Assembly: GCA_031295385.1 (NCBI GenBank)
Contig: JAUMOL010000007.1
Span: 1 to 64,000, forward strand
DNA from: Collinsella sp.
GTDB taxonomy: Bacteria > Actinomycetota > Coriobacteriia > Coriobacteriales > Coriobacteriaceae
Direction of reading: 5' to 3'
DNA length: 64,000 bases
In this document: in pieces, positions 16,086 through 24,682 of the stretch
How the letters are laid out: the number at the start of each line of letters is the position of its first letter
Numbering within the stretch: the first letter of the stretch is position 1
Made by a program: the position numbers and the translations under genes
Notes under the pieces: model-generated
Told to the model about the DNA's origin: nothing
Seen by the model: only the letters and a program-made list of their open reading frames with translations
Database searches by the model: none

Positions 16086-17369
16086 ATGTCACTTGCAACT
16101 CAACAATCGCTCGAATCCCATTACGTTATGCATACCTTTGGTCGCTCTCCGGTAGAGTTTGTCGAAGGCCACGGCATGAAGCTCACCGACGACGATGGTC
16201 GCGAGTACCTCGACTTTCTAGCCGGTATTGGCGTATGCAGCCTGGGCCACGGCAACCCTGCAGTGCTCTCGGCGCTCGAGGCGCAGACCAAAAAGCTCAT
16301 GCATGTCTCCAATTACTTCTACATCGAGCAGCGTGGACAAGTCGCGGCGCTGCTGTCCAAGCTTGCCAACGACGACGTAGATGGTGCGTGTGTTCTGGCC
16401 GATGCCATTGCCGCCGGTGATGAGACCACGGCCGCTGCGCTCGGTGCCCCGGCTGCGGACGAGCAGGTGTGGGAGACGTTCTTTGCCAATTCTGGTGCCG
16501 AAGCCAACGAGGGATCGATGAAGCTCGCGCGTCTGTACGCCAAGCGTGCTGGTAACGGCGGCAACACCATCGTATGCATGCGCGGCGGCTTCCACGGCCG
16601 TACGCTCGAGACCATTGCCGCCACCATGCAGGATTGGCTGCAGGACAGTTTCCGTCCGCTGCCGGGTGGCTTTGTGGCCTGCACGCCCAACGATGTCGAT
16701 GAGCTGCGTGCAATCTTTAAGCAGCTGGGAAGCGAGATTTGCGCCGTCATGCTCGAGCCGATTCAGGGCGAGAGCGGTGTGCACCCCATGACCGAGGAGT
16801 TTATGACGGCGGCGCGCGACTTGGCACACGAGGTGGGCGCCGTTCTTATCGCCGACGAGGTCCAGTGTGGCATCTTCCGCTCCGGCAAGCCGTTTGCATT
16901 CCAGACCTACGGCGTGGAGCCCGACATTATGAGCCTTGCCAAGGGCGTTGCCGATGGCGTGCCCATGGGCGCCGTGGTGGCAAAGAAGGAGATCGCCGAC
17001 GTGTTTAAGCCGGGCGACCACGGTTCGACCTTTGGCGGTAGCTGCTTGGCCGTCGCGGCGTGCGCCGCGACGCTCTCCGCGCTCGTGCGCGGCGATTATG
17101 GCGAGCATGCTGCCAAGGTGGGTGCTTATATGGAGGCAAAGCTCACCAAACTGCCGCATGTGGTCGAGGTACGCGGTCGCGGCTTAATGCTCGGCTGCGA
17201 TCTGGATGACGCTGCGGGCGATGTGCATGACATTGTTGCCCGAGCGTTGGAGGCCGGTGCCGTGATTAACGCTACTGGTGTCCACACGCTGCGTTTCCTG
17301 CCGCCGCTTGTCTGCGAGGAAGCTGACGTGGACAGCCTGATTGAGATTTTGTCGGACGTTTTGGCCTAA
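16086..17369 (+). CDS. argD: Acetylornithine aminotransferase with an internal insertion
   Basis: A 427-residue class-III PLP aminotransferase converting N-acetylglutamate semialdehyde to N-acetylornithine. PLP Lys is in SLAKGVADG near residue 282; NSGAEANE, GGFHGRTL and ADEVQCGI are intact. Between the helix after YFYIEQRG and the FFANSGAEAN motif there is an extra stretch of about 30 residues rich in Asp and Ala (roughly 98-130) that standard ArgD proteins lack, so the protein is longer than the usual ~400. The frame is intact across it. GAAAGG precedes ATG 16086. Last gene of the cluster; argF, argG and argH are not nearby. Confidence 0.93.
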   Translation: MSLATQQSLESHYVMHTFGRSPVEFVEGHGMKLTDDDGREYLDFLAGIGVCSLGHGNPAVLSALEAQTKKLMHVSNYFYIEQRGQVAALLSKLANDDVDGACVLADAIAAGDETTAAALGAPAADEQVWETFFANSGAEANEGSMKLARLYAKRAGNGGNTIVCMRGGFHGRTLETIAATMQDWLQDSFRPLPGGFVACTPNDVDELRAIFKQLGSEICAVMLEPIQGESGVHPMTEEFMTAARDLAHEVGAVLIADEVQCGIFRSGKPFAFQTYGVEPDIMSLAKGVADGVPMGAVVAKKEIADVFKPGDHGSTFGGSCLAVAACAATLSALVRGDYGEHAAKVGAYMEAKLTKLPHVVEVRGRGLMLGCDLDDAAGDVHDIVARALEAGAVINATGVHTLRFLPPLVCEEADVDSLIEILSDVLA

Positions 17370-17394
17370 CACAGCGCAATAACTCAATTTGGAC

Positions 17395-17454
17395 CGGGTT
17401 CCGGACTGTGGACGTGCCCTATGCGGCACGATTTAGCGGTCTGGAGCCCGTTTT
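17395..17454 (+). terminator. Terminator of the arg operon
   Basis: CGGGTTCCGGACT (17395-17407) pairs with GGTCTGGAGCCCG (17438-17450) through G:T pairs, with an inner GTGCC/GGCAC stem and TTTTG after it. It starts 25 bp after the argD stop. Confidence 0.65.
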
Positions 17455-17726
17455 GCTATCGATTTGCTAAGGCGGGAAGACCTGCTGGTCAAAAAACGTC
17501 AAATATGAGTACTGTTACCAATTTGGTAGCAGCAATTTTGGACTAATAAGGTCAGATAGCAAGACAAAATGGCGATAAATGCACGCTTTTGATCCAACTG
17601 TTAGTCCTTATAATGGACATATGTTGCGTAACTTAAGCAAATACTATCTTTTTATATGTTGCAAGCAAAGTAGCAGTACTCATTTTTGCCATTTTTTGGC
17701 CACGGACCTTGAAATAAGGGGTCCTT
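17455..17726. other. AT-rich intergenic stretch with a possible promoter
   Basis: No gene is visible. TATAAT at 17609-17614 is a consensus -10 box, but the hexamer 17 bp upstream is a poor -35. ATGAGTACTG near 17507 is repeated inverted as CAGTACTCAT near 17672-17681. The -10 box points toward the tRNA-like fragment at 17727, so this may once have been the promoter of a tRNA now decayed. Confidence 0.35.
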
Positions 17727-17813
17727 AGGGTTCGAATCCCTCTGCGATGGGCGCAAAAAGAAAGGCCTCCATCACTGGAGGCTTAACAAATCAATGCTGG
17801 GTGATGAGGGATG
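17727..17813. repeat. Decayed copy of the tRNA-Val 3' flank (copy 1)
   Basis: Contains, in order, a T-arm-like GGGTTCGAATCCC, the hairpin GGCCTCCA(TCAC)TGGAGGC, and a mutated reverse copy of the tRNA-Val 3' end (GGGTGATGAGGGA). The same order occurs 186 bp further on, at 17913-18000, where the tRNA is intact. A fragment, not a working tRNA. Confidence 0.7.
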
Positions 17814-17940
17814 TCCGCGTGCGGCTGGCGCCGCCCGCGCCCCGCTTCGTCGCTCCGCTCCTCGCGTGCTGCGCTGGAAAACGCTTGCGCGTTTCCTCAG
17901 CTCCGCACCCTTGCGGGTTCGAATCCCATGCACTTGGCCC

Positions 17941-17970
17941 AAAAAAGAAAGGCCTCCATCGCTGGAGGCC
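17941..17970 (-). terminator. Terminator of tRNA-Val
   Basis: GGCCTCCA/TGGAGGCC stem with a 4-nt loop; read on the minus strand it is followed by TTTCTTTTTT. It lies 11 bp after the tRNA-Val 3' end. Confidence 0.75.
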
Positions 17971-17981
17971 TAACAATTCAG

Positions 17982-18057
17982 TGGTGGGCGATGAGGGATT
18001 CGAACCCCCAGCCTTGTGCGTGTAAAGCACCTGCGCTAACCGTTGCGCCAATCGCCC
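17982..18057 (-). tRNA. tRNA-Val (anticodon TAC)
   Basis: A 76-nt cloverleaf on the minus strand including the encoded CCA. Acceptor GGGCGAT/ATCGCCC, D-stem GCGC/GCGC, anticodon loop TTTACAC (anticodon TAC, reads GTN valine codons), T-loop TTCGAAT. Its 3' end and terminator are duplicated in degenerate form 186 bp away. Confidence 0.93.
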
Positions 18058-18244
18058 GTGCGGAGAGAGTATAGCAAAACAATCGCCCCATTCACCTCAT
18101 ATCCATTAAAGGTAACCGGCGCGTGTCGGCGCGGAGCTGATTCAGTTGAGATTGCCTGAACATTCCGTCCCTCTTTACACCCTCGGGTATACTCAAAAGC
18201 TACTGATTCGATTTGATACCCAGCAACAGCAGAGGGGATAGTAT

Positions 18245-20125
18245 ATGTGCGGTTTTGTCGGTTTTGTCGGTGGGACGGATAACCAATCCGAGGTGCTCAC
18301 CAAGATGATGGACCGCATCGTCCATCGCGGTCCCGACATGGGCGGCCAGTTTATCGACGGCCGCGTTGCCCTGGGCTTCCGTCGCCTGTCGATCCTCGAC
18401 CTGACCGAGGCCGGCGCTCAGCCCATGGCCAACGAGGACGGTAGCGTCGTCATCGTCTTCAACGGCGAGATCTACAACTTTCAAGAACTCCGTTCCGAGC
18501 TCGAGGCCAAGGGCTATAAGTTCCACTGCGGCGCCGACACCGAGAGCCTCCTGCACGGCTACGAAGAGTGGGGCGAGGCCGTACTCGATCGCTTGCGCGG
18601 TATGTACGCCTTCGTCATCTGGGACAAGAAGAAGAACAAGCTCTTTGGCGCCCGCGATATCTTTGGCATCAAGCCGCTCTACTACTATCCCATGGCCGAT
18701 GCGGGCGACGGCGCTCCGGGCGTGCTCTTTGGTTCCGAGATCAAGAGCTTCCTGGACTACCCGCACTTCCACAAGGCGGTCAACAAAAAGGCCCTGCGTC
18801 CGTACATGACGCTGCAGTATTCGGCAACCGAGGAGACCTTCTTCGAGGGTGTCTACAAGCTGCCGCCGGCGCATTACTTCACCGTAGACATCCCGACCGG
18901 CAAGATGAACACCGAGCGCTATTGGGATTGCGACTACTCTGCCGTCGAGAAGCCGTTCGAGGAGTACGTCGACGAGCTGGACGAGGTCGTGCACGAGAGC
19001 GTCGAGGCCCATCGCATCGCCGACGTCAAGGTCGCATCGTTCCTCTCCGGCGGCGTCGACTCCAGCTACATCGCCGCTTGCCTCATGCCCGACAAGACCT
19101 TCTCGGTGGGCTTCGACTACAAGAACTTCAACGAGACCAACTACGCCAAGGAGCTATCCGATAAGCTCGGCGTCGAGAATGTTCGCAAGATGATCACCGC
19201 CGACGAGTTCTTTGGCGCACTCGAGGACATTCAGTATCACATGGACGAGCCGCAGTCCAATCTGTCGTCTGTGCCGCTGTGGTTCCTGGCCGAGATGGCG
19301 CGCAAGGACGTCACCGTCGTGCTTTCGGGCGAAGGTGCCGACGAACTCTTTGGCGGCTACGCCTACTATGAGGACACGGTTCCGGTGCGCAAGTACAAAA
19401 AGATGGTGCCGTTGCCCATTCGCCGCGCGCTCGGCAACCTGGCGCTGCATATGCCGTACTTCAAGGGACATAACTTCCTGGTCAAGGGTGCCGAGATCCC
19501 CGAGAAGTCGTTCCTGGGACAGGCTCTGGTATGGCCTGAGCGCGAGGTCGACGGCGTACTCAAGCCCGCGTACAACACCGGCGACGGCGCCTTTGAGCTC
19601 GCTGCACCCATCTACGCACGCGTGAAGGGCCAACCCGAGCTGGTCAAGAAGCAGTACCTGGACATGAACATGTGGCTCCCGGGTGACATTCTGCTCAAGG
19701 CCGACAAGATGTGCATGGCGCACTCGCTGGAGCTGCGCGTGCCCTTCCTGGACCGCAAAGTCATGGAGTTCGCCGAGCACATTCCCGATCGCTACCGCAT
19801 TAATGAGAACGGCAACAAGCAGGTACTCCGCCACGCTGCCAACAAGTCGCTGCCCGATGAGTGGGCCACCCGTCCCAAGGTGGGCTTCCCGGTGCCGATT
19901 GTCTACTGGCTGCGCGAGCAAAAGTGGTACGACTATGTCAAAGAGTACTTCACCGCGCCGTGGGCAAGCGAGTTCTTCGATACCGACGAGCTCATGCACC
20001 TGCTCGACCTGCACTTTGCGGGCAAGGGCGATTTCCAGCGCAAGATCTATACACCGCTCGTGTTCCTGGTGTGGTACAAGCGCTTCTTTATCGACGAGGG
20101 CCAGCCTTCTGTTCAGGCTGCCTAG
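18245..20125 (+). CDS. asnB: Asparagine synthase (glutamine-hydrolysing)
   Basis: A 626-residue AsnB. Cys2 right after the start Met (MCGFVGFVG) is the glutaminase nucleophile of the N-terminal class-II amidotransferase domain (to about 210), which includes RGPD and NGEIYN. The synthetase domain has the pyrophosphate loop FLSGGVDSSYIA near 265-276 and the LSGEGADELFGGY motif near 360. It makes asparagine from aspartate, ATP and glutamine in the cytoplasm. Start ATG 18245 is fixed by the need for Cys2; AGAGGGG lies upstream. Monocistronic: a terminator follows and tRNA-Val upstream is on the other strand. Confidence 0.96.
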   Translation: MCGFVGFVGGTDNQSEVLTKMMDRIVHRGPDMGGQFIDGRVALGFRRLSILDLTEAGAQPMANEDGSVVIVFNGEIYNFQELRSELEAKGYKFHCGADTESLLHGYEEWGEAVLDRLRGMYAFVIWDKKKNKLFGARDIFGIKPLYYYPMADAGDGAPGVLFGSEIKSFLDYPHFHKAVNKKALRPYMTLQYSATEETFFEGVYKLPPAHYFTVDIPTGKMNTERYWDCDYSAVEKPFEEYVDELDEVVHESVEAHRIADVKVASFLSGGVDSSYIAACLMPDKTFSVGFDYKNFNETNYAKELSDKLGVENVRKMITADEFFGALEDIQYHMDEPQSNLSSVPLWFLAEMARKDVTVVLSGEGADELFGGYAYYEDTVPVRKYKKMVPLPIRRALGNLALHMPYFKGHNFLVKGAEIPEKSFLGQALVWPEREVDGVLKPAYNTGDGAFELAAPIYARVKGQPELVKKQYLDMNMWLPGDILLKADKMCMAHSLELRVPFLDRKVMEFAEHIPDRYRINENGNKQVLRHAANKSLPDEWATRPKVGFPVPIVYWLREQKWYDYVKEYFTAPWASEFFDTDELMHLLDLHFAGKGDFQRKIYTPLVFLVWYKRFFIDEGQPSVQAA

Positions 20126-20152
20126 TCTCGGCTTATGAATGCCTGCGCGTAA

Positions 20153-20175
20153 CGGCTCCTCCGGGAGCCGTTTTT
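20153..20175 (+). terminator. Terminator of asnB
   Basis: CGGCTCC/GGAGCCG stem with a TCCG loop followed by TTTTT, 27 bp after the asnB stop. Confidence 0.9.
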
Positions 20176-20237
20176 GCGCGAGCACGTTTCAGTTACTATG
20201 AAAACCGTCCCTGCCAAATGGCTGAGAAAGGTGAAAG

Positions 20238-21800
20238 ATGCACCATTCGGATTCCGCGACCGTGACCACGGTCGATACGCTTGCCAAGCTGCTCAATGTG
20301 TGCGGCGAGCTGCGTGCTTCGGAGCAGGTTGACGAGCGTGCCGTGACCGGCTGTTCATTTGATTCGCGCGCGGTTTCGGCGGGTGACGTGTTCTTTTGCA
20401 AGGGCGCTGCCTTTAAGCCCTCGTTTTTGAGCATGGCGCTCGATGCGGGCGCCGTCGCATTTGTGTGCGAGGAGTCGCTGGTTGAGTCTCTGGAACCGCT
20501 GGCGCAGGAGAGTGGTGCTGCGATGCTGGTCGTGGCCAGCGTGCGCACGGCTATGGCCCTACTGCCGCCGGAGGTCTACGACCGTCCCGACCATGACGTT
20601 AAGATCGTGGGCATCACCGGTACCAAGGGAAAGACCACGGCCGCTTTTATGCTCCAGTCCATCATCAAGGCGGCGGGCGAGTCCTGCGGCATGATCGGCT
20701 CGGTGAGTACCGACGATGGTATCGAGTGCTACGAGAGCACCAACACCACGCCCGAGGCTCCCGAGGTCTGGCGCCATATCGCCAACTGCCGCGCGTCTGG
20801 TCGCCAGTCCATGGTCATGGAGGTCTCGAGCCAAGCGCTCAAGTACCAGCGCGTCGAGAACCTGCCGTTTGACGTGGCGTGCTTCCTCAACATCGGGCGT
20901 GACCACATCTCACCGATCGAGCACCCGACCTTCGAGGATTATTTTGAGAGCAAGCTCAGGATCTTTGATCAGGCCAAGACCGCCGTGGTGAATCTGGGCA
21001 CCGATGAAGTCGAACGCGTACTGGAGGCCGCGTCGACGGCCGAGCGCTTGGTGACCGTTGGCGTCGAGCATCCCGAGGCGAGCCTGTGGGCAAGCGATGT
21101 CCGCATGGTCGGCTTTAACATCGAGTTTAATCTGCATGGCATGAGCGCCGACAAGCCCGAGGCGGGGGAGAAGGTCCTGCTGGGTATCGCGGGAGACTTC
21201 AACGTTGAGAACGCGCTGGTCGCTATCGCCGCCGCGCGCGAGATTGGCATCGGTATCGATGCCATCAAGAAGGGTCTCTCCAAGCTGCGTGTGCCGGGCC
21301 GCATGGAGGTCGTGGAGTCGAAGGATGGCCGCGTGATTTGCGTTGTTGACTACGCTCACAACCAACTTTCGTTCCGCTCGCTCTTTTCGTCGGTCAAACG
21401 CGCGTTTCCCGCCAGCCCGGTCATTGCGCTGTTTGGTGCCGCTGGAGGCAAGGCGCAGGAGCGCCGTGAGCAGCTTCCGCGCGAGGCCGCACCATATTCT
21501 GATCTGCTGATCTTTACCAACGAGGATCCGGCTCACGAGGACCCGATGAAGGTCTGTCGCGAGCTTGCCGAGCATGTTCCCGACGATACCCCGAACAAGA
21601 TCATCCTCGATCGCGAGGCTGCTGTGCACGCGGCATTCAAGGCGGCGCGCGAGGAATACGTCAGCCCCGATGCGCCCACCATCGTCTTGCTGTTGGCAAA
21701 GGGCGACGAGGAGCTCATGCACGTGGGTGATGAGTTCGTACCCATCGAGAGCGATCTTTCGCTTGCCAATCGTTTAATCGATGTTACCCAGTTTGACTAA
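20238..21800 (+). CDS. MurE-like Mur ligase (UDP-MurNAc-tripeptide synthetase family)
   Basis: A 520-residue Mur ligase. N-terminal uridine-binding SFDSRAVSAGD (about 34-44), ATP loop GITGTKGKTTAA near 128-139, the EVSSQALK segment (carbamylated-Lys region) and VVDYAHN near 372 match MurE. At the position of the amino-acid-selecting DNPR (meso-DAP) or DNPA (Lys) motif it reads NEDPAHEDP, so Asn is replaced by Glu-Asp and Arg by Ala. The added residue therefore cannot be predicted. GAAAGGTG precedes ATG 20238. Neighbours murI and the HAD gene are compatible with a cell-wall role. Could be the true MurE or a paralogue. Confidence 0.82.
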   Translation: MHHSDSATVTTVDTLAKLLNVCGELRASEQVDERAVTGCSFDSRAVSAGDVFFCKGAAFKPSFLSMALDAGAVAFVCEESLVESLEPLAQESGAAMLVVASVRTAMALLPPEVYDRPDHDVKIVGITGTKGKTTAAFMLQSIIKAAGESCGMIGSVSTDDGIECYESTNTTPEAPEVWRHIANCRASGRQSMVMEVSSQALKYQRVENLPFDVACFLNIGRDHISPIEHPTFEDYFESKLRIFDQAKTAVVNLGTDEVERVLEAASTAERLVTVGVEHPEASLWASDVRMVGFNIEFNLHGMSADKPEAGEKVLLGIAGDFNVENALVAIAAAREIGIGIDAIKKGLSKLRVPGRMEVVESKDGRVICVVDYAHNQLSFRSLFSSVKRAFPASPVIALFGAAGGKAQERREQLPREAAPYSDLLIFTNEDPAHEDPMKVCRELAEHVPDDTPNKIILDREAAVHAAFKAAREEYVSPDAPTIVLLLAKGDEELMHVGDEFVPIESDLSLANRLIDVTQFD

Positions 21801-21911
21801 TGAACTGCGATGAGGGCGGCGTCCCGAGTTCGCTGCCGTTGCAAGCGCGTTTCCCCTCAAGCGAGGCGCGCCGCCTAAGACCAGAAGCCCCTTCTACGTA
21901 ATGGAGTGACC

Positions 21912-22823
21912 ATGTCCCACAATACCCTGCCGACTGTCGCTGAGCTTTCAGGCGAGATGCGCGAGCGTCTTGCCAAGGTTAAGTACGTCTTTACCGACCT
22001 GGACGCCACCATGCTCGCGCCCGGCTCGTGCGTGCTGCGCGACAACGACGGCAACCCCTCGACCAAGCTCGTCGAGGCTGTCGTGGCACTTGCCCGCGCC
22101 GGCATCCAGGTGGTCCCCACCTCGGGCCGCAACCGCACCATGATCCACGAGGATGCGCGCGTGCTTGGCCTCAACTCCTACATCGGCGAGATGGGTGGTC
22201 TGGTCATGTACGATCTCAAGGCCAACGATTGGGAGTATCTGACCGGCGATATGCCCTACGACCCCGCCTGCGGCCTCACGCCGCATCAGGTGATCGAGCG
22301 GACTGGCGTGTGCGAGAAGATTCTCGCCCGCTGGCCGCATAAGATCGAGTACCACAACGACATGTCGACTGGCTACAAGTACCGCGAGGTCACCGTTGGC
22401 ATGCGCGGTGATGTGCCCGACGACGAGGCGCGGGCCATTCTTGACGAGGCCGGCTGCGGCCTGGTCTGGGCCTGCAACGGTCACCTGACGCATCTGTCCA
22501 AGCCGACGACGCTCGAGCTCGAACGCGTCGAGGATGGCCGCGCGTTTAACATCAATCCCGCCGGCCTCAACAAGGGCGTTGCCATCGCACGTTTCTGCGA
22601 GCACCTGGGTATCGAGCGCGAGGAGACGCTGGCGCTCGGCGATTCCGAGTCCGACTTCTTCATGGCTGACCACGTGGGCACGTTCTGCCTGGTCGAGAAC
22701 GGTTTGACCAGCGCCGGCGCGCCCGAGTTCCTGGATACCTGCGATAACGCCTACGTCACGCGCGGCAAGATTGTCGACGGCTGGGCGGCAACGGCCGAGC
22801 TGCTGGTCGCGGCCCGTTCGTAG
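21912..22823 (+). CDS. HAD-superfamily hydrolase (Cof-like)
   Basis: A 303-residue HAD phosphatase of the Cof/MPGP subgroup. Nucleophile motif FTDLDATML near residues 28-36 (the usual DxDGT has Ala for Gly here), motif II TSGRN near 74, and the late LGDSESDFFM motif near 243-252 with both metal-binding Asp. Start ATG 21912 has GGAG five bases upstream; an in-frame GTG at 21906 is less likely. Substrate unknown; many relatives dephosphorylate sugar phosphates or nucleotides. It lies between the MurE-like gene and murI on the same strand, with no terminators seen. Confidence 0.85.
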   Translation: MSHNTLPTVAELSGEMRERLAKVKYVFTDLDATMLAPGSCVLRDNDGNPSTKLVEAVVALARAGIQVVPTSGRNRTMIHEDARVLGLNSYIGEMGGLVMYDLKANDWEYLTGDMPYDPACGLTPHQVIERTGVCEKILARWPHKIEYHNDMSTGYKYREVTVGMRGDVPDDEARAILDEAGCGLVWACNGHLTHLSKPTTLELERVEDGRAFNINPAGLNKGVAIARFCEHLGIEREETLALGDSESDFFMADHVGTFCLVENGLTSAGAPEFLDTCDNAYVTRGKIVDGWAATAELLVAARS

Positions 22824-22876
22824 CGCGGTTCTATCGCGCTGAGCCATATCTTTTCGAGAGAGAATCTGGTGAGGTA

Positions 22877-23761
22877 ATGTCCGATATCGAGAATCTGGCC
22901 GGAGACACGCGCCCCATTGGCGTATTCGACTCGGGTCTGGGCGGTCTGACGGTTGCGCGCGCGATTGCGACGGCGCTGCCGCACGAGTCCGTCTACTACT
23001 TTGGCGACACCAAGCGCTGCCCCTATGGCACGCGCACCGAGGACGAGGTGCGCTCATTTGCACTGCAGGCGGGCCGTTGGCTGTCGAAGCACGACGTCAA
23101 GATCATGGTCATCGCCTGCAACACGGCGACCGCTGCGGCCTTGCGTTTGGCCCAGCAGGTGCTCGACGTCCCCGTCATCGGTGTGATCGCACCGGGAGCA
23201 CGCGCGGCAATCAACAGTACCCGCACGCGCCGGGTGGGCGTGCTTGCCACCAACCTCACCATTCGCTCAGGCGCTTACACGCGTGCCATTCAGGACCTGG
23301 ATGCCGGCGTCGACGTATACGGCTGCCCTGCCTCGAGTTTTGTCGAGGTCGTTGAGCACGAGCTCGCCTCGGGCGCGCATCTGCAAGAGCAGTGGCTCGA
23401 GAACGAGGACATCTTTGATACGCCTGCCGTACGCGCGCTGGTCGGTGCCACGGTTGAACCGCTGCGCGATCACGGCATCGATACTGTGGTACTCGGCTGC
23501 ACGCATTTTCCGCTGCTCGTGGGACCCATTCGCCATGCGCTGGGTCCCGGAGTGCGCGTGGTGAGCTCCGCCGAGGAGACCACGCGCGAGCTGACCGATA
23601 TTCTCACGCGCCGCGAGCAGCTGGCGGGCGACGCAGCCGAGCCGCAGCATCGTTTTGCGACGACGGCCGATAACATTGCCGAGTTTGCGGTGGCGGGCAG
23701 TTTTATCTTTGGCCAGCCGCTCAAGAGTATTGAGCATATCGATATCGATGAGCTGAAATAG
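22877..23761 (+). CDS. murI: Glutamate racemase
   Basis: A 294-residue cofactor-free racemase that makes D-glutamate for peptidoglycan. Both catalytic Cys are present: ACNTATAAA near residue 77 and LGCTHFPLL near 211. The substrate loop GVFDSGLGGLTV (about 14-25) and FGDTKRCPYG near 50 are also intact. Slightly long at both ends against the usual 265-285. It follows the HAD gene by 53 bp and precedes rph by 54 bp, a grouping similar to racE-rph-rdgB of Bacillus. Confidence 0.96.
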   Translation: MSDIENLAGDTRPIGVFDSGLGGLTVARAIATALPHESVYYFGDTKRCPYGTRTEDEVRSFALQAGRWLSKHDVKIMVIACNTATAAALRLAQQVLDVPVIGVIAPGARAAINSTRTRRVGVLATNLTIRSGAYTRAIQDLDAGVDVYGCPASSFVEVVEHELASGAHLQEQWLENEDIFDTPAVRALVGATVEPLRDHGIDTVVLGCTHFPLLVGPIRHALGPGVRVVSSAEETTRELTDILTRREQLAGDAAEPQHRFATTADNIAEFAVAGSFIFGQPLKSIEHIDIDELK

Positions 23762-23815
23762 ATGTAAGGCAGCCGCCAAAGCCTTCGCCACACCTTTTGC
23801 CGAAAGGATTTTTCT

Positions 23816-24541
23816 ATGGAGTATATGCAGGTCAATCGCGCCAACGGCCGCGCCGCCGATGAGCTGCGCCCCATCAAGCTTACTCGCGGCGTCATGAAGC
23901 ACGCCCACGGTTCGTGCCTGGCCGAGTTTGGCGATACACACGTGCTGTGCGCTGCCACCATCGAGGAGGGCGTGCCGGGCTGGCGCAAGGGCGCCAAGGC
24001 CGGTTGGGTAACCGCGGAATACGCCATGTTGCCGGCATCGACCGGCAAACGCTGCAAGCGCGAGCATGCCAACCGCAAGGGCCGCTCCATGGAGATCGAG
24101 CGCTTCATTGGCCGCAGCCTGCGCACCGTCGTCAACATGAAGGCGCTCGGCGAGTACACCGTCACCGTTGACTGCGATGTGATTCAGGCCGATGGCGGTA
24201 CGCGTACAGCGAGCATCACCGGCGCCTGGGTGGCGCTGCGCGACGCCCTCGCCATGTGGGTCGAGGCGGGCAAGATCGAGCGCATCCCGCTTATCGGCCA
24301 GGTGGCTGCCATCTCCATGGGCGTTGTCGACGGCAATACGCTGCTTGACCTCGATTATTCCGAGGACAGCCATGCCGAGGTCGACATGAACCTCGTCGCC
24401 ACCGACACCGGTGAGATGATCGAGCTCCAGGGCACCGGCAAGCAGGCGCCCTTCGACCGCAAACGCCTCAACGCCCTGCTCGACCTGGGCGACAAGGGTA
24501 TCGCCGAGCTCATCGAGCTTCAGCGCCAAGCCATCGCCTAA
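23816..24541 (+). CDS. rph: Ribonuclease PH
   Basis: A 241-residue phosphorolytic exoribonuclease that trims tRNA 3' ends and forms a hexamer. Motifs: RPIKLTRGVMKHAHGSCL near 17-34, the conserved AEYAMLPAST(G)KR segment near 66-78, RFIGRSLRTVV near 97, and CDVIQADGGTRTASITGA near 122-139. Of usual length. AAAGGA precedes ATG 23816; a second ATG three codons later is also possible. rdgB and dtd follow on the same strand after a palindromic repeat. Confidence 0.96.
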   Translation: MEYMQVNRANGRAADELRPIKLTRGVMKHAHGSCLAEFGDTHVLCAATIEEGVPGWRKGAKAGWVTAEYAMLPASTGKRCKREHANRKGRSMEIERFIGRSLRTVVNMKALGEYTVTVDCDVIQADGGTRTASITGAWVALRDALAMWVEAGKIERIPLIGQVAAISMGVVDGNTLLDLDYSEDSHAEVDMNLVATDTGEMIELQGTGKQAPFDRKRLNALLDLGDKGIAELIELQRQAIA

Positions 24542-24575
24542 CCTGCCAAAAAGGGACAGGTTTATTTTGGTAGGT
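24541..24575. repeat. Palindromic repeat with GGGACAGG core, copy 1
   Basis: ACCTGCCAAAA (24541-24551) pairs with TTTTGGTAGGT (24565-24575) around AGGGACAGGTTTA. It starts on the last base of the rph stop. Two other elements with the same core but different arms are at 32287-32319 and 62379-62411. Confidence 0.7.
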
Positions 24576-24682
24576 TTTATCTGCTGAAATGCTGCGTTGA
24601 CAGGTCCGATCGCCTGAGAGGGGAGAGGTCAAGTGCCCAAACGCCCCTCACGCGGCTTGCTATAGAGACAAGGAGGCCAGTC

